DNA of 64,000 nt, from contig CM027377.1 of the NCBI GenBank assembly GCA_015680905.1, positions 60,099,501 to 60,163,500 on the forward strand, written 5' to 3'. A model generated the notes under the pieces. The model was given only the letters and a program-made list of their open reading frames with translations. It did no database searches and was not told the DNA's origin. Origin of the DNA: Coptis chinensis (taxonomy: Eukaryota > Streptophyta > Magnoliopsida > Ranunculales > Ranunculaceae). How positions within the stretch are numbered: position 1 is the stretch's first letter; the number at the start of each line of letters is the position of its first letter. The translations under genes were made by a program, and so were the position numbers. Below are positions 57,632-64,000 of the stretch, piece by piece.

Positions 57632-60600
57632 TCATAAATAATTAACATGGAAAGCACCCCCAAATAGAATTAAGCACCAAGACTTCCTACGATGCAACTT
57701 AATGGAATGAGAGTGAGATCTGATGGACCGAGAACCTAATTGAGCGTGTACTCTCTTATTTTTTGAACGAAAGGGTGTCCAAGTGAATGATTGTGCGAAA
57801 ATAAATGGTTGTGGAAAATACTTGGAATGTGGATAAGTGTTAGAAGGAAAGGGTGGGAAGAATGATTGGATTCTATGAAGGATTAGCTTAGGTGGATGGT
57901 GGTCGGGTGGTTCTCTAGGTAGTGCTTGAGAGGGTGGATCATCACAGGCTCTTAGAAACTCATAGAATTCCTCATCTAGCTTAGTCGCATTCACATAATT
58001 ATGGTTTTCATCTGCATCTTTGAGAAAGTCATCAATCTCGTCTAAGGAGTCGAAATTATGATCTTTATCTTCTTCCATAAGAGGGGTATCTACTAGTGTG
58101 AGGACGAAAGCGTCGGCCGCACTAATGTGAGATACAAAACTCTCAATGGACTTCACTTCTCCTTCTATATAGGCAAACCTAGTTGTCCTTGTTTTAGTCT
58201 AAACATGTTAACCTCCACAGAAAGATTTCCAAAGGAAAGAGTCATTGAGTCATCCCGAAAATTGATTTGGGCATTGGCGGTTGCCAAGAAAGGACGCCCT
58301 AAAATGATGGGAATGGAATCATGAGCAACTTCTGTGTCGAGAATAACGAAGTCGGCTGGATAGTAAAAGTCTTGAACTTTAACGAGAATGTTTTCAACTA
58401 CGCCATTGGGGTACTTAATAGAACGATCGGCTAACTGCAAAGTCATTTTGGTTGGTTTAAGTTCATGGAGACCTAGCTATTTATATAAATAAAATGGGAG
58501 TAAGTTAACACTTGCCCCCAGGTCTAATAAAGCAGTTGTTATGAAGGTATCGCCTAAGGTGCATTGTACAGTAAGACGACCAGGGTCCTTGTACTTAACA
58601 ACTCCGTTATGTTTAGATAAAGAAGGATATTGTTCAATTAAGAAAGCTTCATTGGGTATGTTGGTGTTTCTCTTCTTGGTGCACAACTCTTTTAGAAACT
58701 TAGCGTGCCTAGGTAGATTTTTTATAGCATCTAGAAAAGGTAGGTTTATAGCCAGATTTTTAAATACTTCCCTAATTAATCTCATCAAAATTCTCATCCT
58801 TTTTAGACACAACTAGTCTCTGGGGATACGGTGGTTTATCTCTATATTTAGCATAAGGGTCAACAATATTATTAACCTTGTCTTTCTCTTTTGCCGTTTT
58901 CCATCTAGGTTTCCACAGTGGAACCTCTACAGGTGTAAGATCTTCGACTTCTATTATGGGGTCTTCTAAGGTTTTACCTTTTGTATGTGGTTGGATTGTA
59001 ACATCTACAGTTGTAGGGTCTTCAGTTTCTATGGAAGTATCTGGTATGGTTTTATTTTTAGCTTTTGTTTGCGGGCGATCTTCAGGCATAGCCACTTTAT
59101 TATCAACTACTCTCCCTGAACGAAGGGTAGTAACTGCCTGTAGGTCCCTTTGGTTTATATCACCATTACAGTAAATACTATTCACTTCGAAGGAGTGTTT
59201 GTTGATGTAGGATTAGGCACTGCTTGACCTGGAAGGATGCCTGTTTGGTTATTATTTTGGTTAGGAGACATGTCAATAACCTTTTGGCACAAAGACTGCA
59301 TCATTTGCATAATTTGTTGTAGCATGTTAGAGTTTTGATCATTTTGATCTTTCATCAAGTTGGAGTTTTGTTACATAATTTGATTTTGTTTTTCTAACAA
59401 GGTCACTACTACTTCATTTGTAGATGGTTTGACTGGAATTAAGGGTTGTTGAGTGTTCATGTCTAGATGTTGATAGTTCTGGGTCATGGGCACTAAACCT
59501 CTGTTCTGGCCACCTAAGTTTCCTTGTCCTTGATGTGAAATAAACTGGTTGAAGTTTGTAGTGGGCCTAACTTTTTAATTATTAAAACCTGGAGGTGTAG
59601 CTTGTTGTTGTGGATTATAATTAGTGTTTTGCCTCCATTGTGTGTTAGGGTTGTTATTAAAAGCGCAGACATTTTCTGGCTGTGGTGGTGGTTGTTCATA
59701 GACAAGAAGACAACAGAAGTCGGAATGTTCAAGACTAAAACAAACATTACAACAAGTAGAGTTTTTGTTCATGATTGAAGTGGGTTGTTGTTGAACAGAG
59801 ATGGCATCTACCTATTTATTAAGGGCATCGATAATGGCATCTACCTATTTATTAAGGGCATCAATAAGAGTTCTAAGCTCGGGATCAGGTTTAACCTCAA
59901 AAGAAAAAGGAGTGGAAGGGGGGGGGGGGGAGGGGGGGACATCGTTACCTCCCCAATTGTTGTTTCTCTTAGATTGATCTTCTGAGAATTTATAAGCCTC
60001 CAAGGCTCCTTTACTAAGAAAACTACCCCCATTCATAATATCTAGAACCTCCTTATGATGATGTGAATGCCCTTTGAAGAAGGCATGAACAAGCGTGTCT
60101 TTCACAAGATTATGATGCGGACATTCAATGAGAAGATCAGTGGAACGATTCTAGGCCTCTGAAAAGGATTCATGAGGATTCTGGCAGAAGAAATGAATCT
60201 TTTGAAGCATTTCATTTGTCTTCAGTGGTTGGTAAAACTGTTCCATGAACAATTGAACAAGTTTAGCCCATGAGTCCATGGAGTTTGGCGTTTGGGCAGT
60301 TAACCAAGACGTCGCCTTGTCGGCTAGGCTGAATGGAAACACCCTAAGTTTAACTTGTTCTGGACTTACGCTAGGATGATGGAATGTAGTGAGAACTTGT
60401 TCTATCTTACTCATGTGTTGATAAGGTTTCTTGTGGTCTAAACCATGGAAAACTGGTAACAAGTTAAATATATTCAGGGGAATTCGAAAATCCCCCACTA
60501 GGTCTGCAATAACGATGCACGACTTAGGTCCATCAATCAAGGCTTTGTAAAAATCAGAAAGAGGAGTCTCTGGTTCTTTAGCCATTGTTGCTGGTGTGGT

Positions 60601-60666
60601 GTGTGATATTCTAGATAGGCGTATGCGTTGACGTTTATGATAGATAACGTTAGATGGTTCTCTCAT
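57632..60666 (-). pseudogene. gag-protease of the Athila-type element (broken)
   Basis: From ATG 60666 the frame holds gag: FNLLPVFHGLDHKKPYQHMS, LRVFPFSLADKATSWLTAQ, FMEQFYQPLKTNEMLQ. A zinc knuckle CNVCFSLEHSDFCC is near 59740. The protease is at about 58570-58480, with ALLDLGASVNLLP, the D-x-G-A-S retropepsin site of Athila elements. In-frame stops include TAG at 60151 and further ones near 59845, 59815 and 59575; frame changes lie near 59190 and 58160. The last piece (58156-57632) is acidic and then Pro/His-rich and ends in TAA/TGA-rich DNA. RT does not follow. Confidence 0.8.
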
Positions 60667-61816
60667 ACCAGACCTTAATCTTATGCAAGGCTAAGTCCAA
60701 TATGAAAGAAACACAAACAGCAGTCATACAAAAGCTTGATATACTAGAATTAAACTCCTCTGACAGAAGAAACGAGGAGTGAAAGGAGGAAAACCTGAAT
60801 GCCTCCTTGCTACGTTTATGAATAGCGTTTTGAATACGAATCTCAGTGTCTTGTAGTAGCTTGGAACACTAAACCCACAATTATTTCGAACGAAAATATG
60901 AATTGTAACTAACCTGTGTAAATCGGGCTTCTTCAGAGGGGCGCGTGCGCACTCTGTTAATTTTTTTTTTAGAAACAGGCTTTCACGTGATTTTTTAATG
61001 GGCTGGGCCTTGAAACTGGAAAGAAAATGCAAAACAAGGTTACTAGAAGGCAGGGCACATGCGCGCTCAAATATAGGAATAATAGGGCGTGTGTGCACTC
61101 CAAAAAATTTGAAATTTTTACAGTAGTTTCCTAAGATGTTCAGTAAGTAGTTTGTAAATTGCAGAACAATCGGAGTTATGAAAGTTCTTCTACTGCCCTA
61201 CAAACTTTGTGAAACAGTTTTCGAACACAATACAAACAACCGAATGGTTAACTAAACAAAACAGAGACAAAAATTGCCAAAAGTTTACTAGAGACTCCTA
61301 ACAAATCATGAGTGCTCCTATAAACTTTTTAAAGCAATTGAAGTTCTATAAACTCTCCTTATCGGTTGTTGTTCCAGAAACTAACTGTTGCAAAACTGCA
61401 GAAACACACTAAAAACAATCCACTAGTTAGGTGGTTAAAACAAATAAAAAACTCTTAAAGGTTTTACTACAAACTCTTGACTTATGATAGATACTCCTAT
61501 AAAACTTTTAGAATATTTGGAAGTGCCTAAGTAACCTTACTCGTCTGTTTTTCCAAAAACTTATGGTGTGAAAGCTGAAATACAGCAGTGTAAAGATGGT
61601 ATTAGTTCACTAGGTAAAACAACTAAGAAAAATCGGAAACAATTTTAGTAAACCAACAACACCTTAAATATTATGCATGACAAATTTAAGAATTTTTAGA
61701 AATTTAAAAATACCTTTACTGCAGTATTCTTCACTGTGAGTCTGTAGTCTTAAGGGAGCGTGGGCGCGCTCTGTGCAAGGCAAAAGGGAGGGCGGCGCGC
61801 TCTTAGTTTAAAACAG
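60667..61816 (-). other. 5' untranslated interior of the Athila-type element
   Basis: Lies upstream of gag on the minus strand. Short G/C-rich strings such as gcgcgctc recur (about 60940, 61070 and 61770). No convincing reading frame. Confidence 0.5.
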
Positions 61817-61821
61817 TGAAT

Positions 61822-63419
61822 TGATAAGTGCTCAAAAAGTGCAATTTAACCCTCGATTATGCCTTTTTTTTAGCCACCTTAGTGGACTAATAGTGTTTGT
61901 AAGTTATGTTTTATGATTCTACAGGTGAAAAAGAGAGTTTTGTGGAATATTAGAGAAAAATGGATAAAACGGAGCAATTCAGAGCATTAAGAATCACATG
62001 GGAAGCCCGTGGACAATCATAGAGAAGGCCAAGGAATTGAAGCTATTAAAGATGCAAATTAGACCTATTTTAAAGCCTATTTGGAAGCCCAAGGCCAAAG
62101 GATTCGTTGCTTGGACCAAAGCTCGCAAAAGAGGAAAGAAGGATGGAGCAAAAGAGGAAAAATAGAGTCTCGCGTCTGAGACGCGACCATCGTGCGTCTA
62201 GACGCGACTCTCGCGTCTGAGACACAAGGATCGTGTGTCCAGACGCATGAAACGACACTGTAGCCAATTCCTTCTTAGTTTTGGAGACGAAGTTGGACTC
62301 TGAAAAAAGTTGATTTGTATTATGAAACAAATGGCGGTTTGGAATACTTTTAGAACTCATTGTAACCCCTATAAATAGAGGACCTAAGTGCCTTATGTAA
62401 TTGGCCAATTTACTTATATTCTTGTCTCTAGAACTTGAGGCAGAGAGATATTAATAATAAAAGATTCGGTTTTAACTAGCCAAGTCTTAATAAGTTAGTC
62501 TTTCTAGTCTTATGTTCCTCGACTCTCCTTCTTCTCGTTCTTCGTGTTCTTCCTTCTTTATGGAAGGCTAATCTTCTCCTTCAAGGGAGAAGATGAAGCC
62601 GATGCTTAAGGTTTAATTATTTTTTTGGTTCATGGTATTCTTCAATCAGGTTAGTTCTTTATGTTTTTAGTTATTAGTTCCATTGCCCACACCAAGGGAT
62701 GGAAGTATAGAATAGGGTTTATGTTTTGCAACATTAATATCATACTAGTGTTCTTTACTTTTCTTCTAGTAGTATAGTTCTTTAGAGTTAGGGAAGTATT
62801 CTTTGTGTTGCCTTAGAAGGGGTAGCTTAGGGAGTTGCTGCCTAGGAGAAGTATTCTTTGTGTTTGCTTTAAGTGGTGATTCATTGAATGACCGCCCTAT
62901 TAGGAAGTACTCCTTGATGTTGCTCTCGGTAATACATTAAATGGCTACCCGAGCTTACATAAAAGGAAAGAAGATATTAATAGCATAAACATAGGAACAA
63001 CCTTAAGTAGAGTTAATTGTTAACGATGTTTCATCCAAGAGGGCATCGGCACTCGCTCGATTGCCTAATTGTAGTCTATTTGTAAGAACAACCATGAAGC
63101 AGAAGGTCATAGATCAAAAGTATTGGTGGATTCTAATCTCTTGAATTCCCTCTCTTATAAATTTTCAATAATTTAGTTAGTTTAGTTTAGTTTAGCATTA
63201 GAATCTAAAATCTCTACAATCATAGTTTTTAATCCCTCAAACTCCCTTTCCAGTCATGTCCTTCACATAACATACACTTAAAAGTGGAACGATACCGTAC
63301 TCATCCTTTACTTATTGAGGGATAATTAGGTTTTGATATGCTTCTATTTGTTCAACGATCATCATCTATCTACATCATCCATATACCATATCTCATAAAC
63401 ACAAAAGGAGCGAGTGTCA
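61822..63419 (+). mobile_element. solo LTR in the Athila-type 5' leader
   Basis: 1598 bp, TGATAAGTGCTCAAAAAG to GAGTGTCA, with the perfect TSD tgaat (61817-61821 and 63420-63424). A TATA box (ctataaatagagg) is near 62371, showing plus orientation. The start resembles the other Athila-type LTR starts in the window. No internal genes. Confidence 0.85.
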
Positions 63420-63550
63420 TGAATATCAAGCTTGAACAGTAACGAAAATATGAGAAACAAGAATGAAAAATTAAAAGGGTGGGTGGGTAGAGAATAGGGG
63501 ATTGCCCATTGGATTCAACCAATTGAATTCTTGTCTTGAGTGAGTTTAAG

Positions 63551-63567
63551 ATGGCAGCGGTGCCATT
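63551..63567 (-). other. primer-binding site of the Athila-type element
   Basis: On the minus strand tggcaccgctgcc follows the LTR end after two bases. It resembles the tggcgccgttgcc PBS usual in Athila-type elements. Confidence 0.7.
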
Positions 63568-64000
63568 TGATAAACCGTAAAAACACAACTAGATTTCTCT
63601 AACCTATTCTTACGTTATCAATTATTTATTTTCTACTCTCACATATATATTCATGCAATATATAGAGTACGAAATCGTTCCACTCTTAACTTTCTAGACT
63701 TAAAACAATTCAACTAACCAAACACAAGGAAATAATGGTGAGAGCAATATTTATGGATGTGAATTTATACTACGAAACTAAATATATGAATTTAACTTGT
63801 ACTAATTTAATTAAAGCAATTGAATATGACTTGAATAAAATATGGAGAAGAATAGAGAGAGATTGAAATCAACTTTTTAATTTTTTAACATGCTAACATA
63901 GATTTGTATAGAAAACCCTAGTCTAGATATTCTCACACAAGGTTAAAATATAAAGACTAGACCTTTAATGATCCCTAATTACTTTATACTATCTATAGTC
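63568..64000 (-). repeat. inner end of the 5' LTR of the Athila-type element (cut by the window edge)
   Basis: Matches 47994-48430 almost base for base, with about 15 differences and a 4-bp indel near 63602. It continues beyond the window. Confidence 0.9.

Larger units (their letters stand above)
47994..64000 (-). mobile_element. Athila-type Ty3/gypsy retrotransposon, non-autonomous, running off the right edge
   Basis: On the minus strand: 5' LTR from beyond 64000 to 63568, PBS 63551-63567, gag-protease 60666-57632, purine tract 54148-54135, 3' LTR 54134-47994. The two LTR ends (about 430 bp compared) differ at roughly 3-4% of positions by hand count. The left-side TSD should be ctgcc (47989-47993); its partner is outside the window. 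No RT, RNase H or integrase motif was seen in the interior. Two solo LTRs and a CACTA element have inserted into it. Confidence 0.85.

Overview
This is nuclear DNA of a flowering plant, most likely a eudicot. It is AT-rich and carries one host gene with plant-type introns, at the left end. Nearly everything else is nested transposable elements. No bacterial, organellar, CRISPR or rRNA/tRNA features were seen. Boundaries were found by eye from terminal repeats and target-site duplications (TSDs).

Host gene. An APRR2-like (pseudo-response regulator 2) transcription factor lies at 2601-8751 (+). It has 11 coding exons, a 554-residue product, a pseudo-receiver domain in which Glu replaces the phospho-acceptor Asp, and a GARP DNA-binding domain. 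Two overlapping uORFs lie just upstream. A small SINE with a 15-bp TSD sits in intron 3, and intron 7 holds a local duplication.

Left TE block. A hAT-like element (9806-12282, 8-bp TSD) is itself interrupted by a relative (10981-11948). Next is a full-length Ty3/gypsy Tat-lineage retrotransposon (12779-24270, TSD agtac) with decayed gag-pol, dual RNase H, tandem repeats, and a decayed antisense ORF that still shows introns and is split by a MITE. A long foldback element (24464-25229) and a smaller inverted-repeat element follow.

Middle block. A PIF/Harbinger element (26215-31508, TSD TAA) carries an intact Myb/trihelix-type ORF and a dead transposase, and is interrupted by a 1.67-kb solo LTR (TSD tgctc). 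A Ty1/copia element (33297-38899) has a 9-bp-TSD MITE in its 5' LTR. It is followed by a LINE 3' remnant and a FAR1-type MULE remnant with an array of small palindromes.

Right block. This is a deep nest. A second Tat-type element (LTR end, PBS and gag; 46200-47993) is cut by an Athila-type element on the minus strand (47994 to beyond 64000), which has gag and protease but no visible RT, RNase H or integrase. The 3' LTR of that element holds a 4.7-kb non-autonomous CACTA element (48608-53302, TSD ctc). The CACTA element has captured a piece of a KUP/HAK potassium-transporter gene and a two-exon piece of an unidentified gene. Two solo LTRs (55996-57562, TSD agact; 61822-63419, TSD tgaat) sit in the Athila interior.

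The DNA thus records an ordered series of insertions beside one active-looking regulatory gene. The most unusual items are the CACTA-captured gene pieces, the intron-bearing antisense ORF, the gag-protease-only Athila element and the palindrome array.
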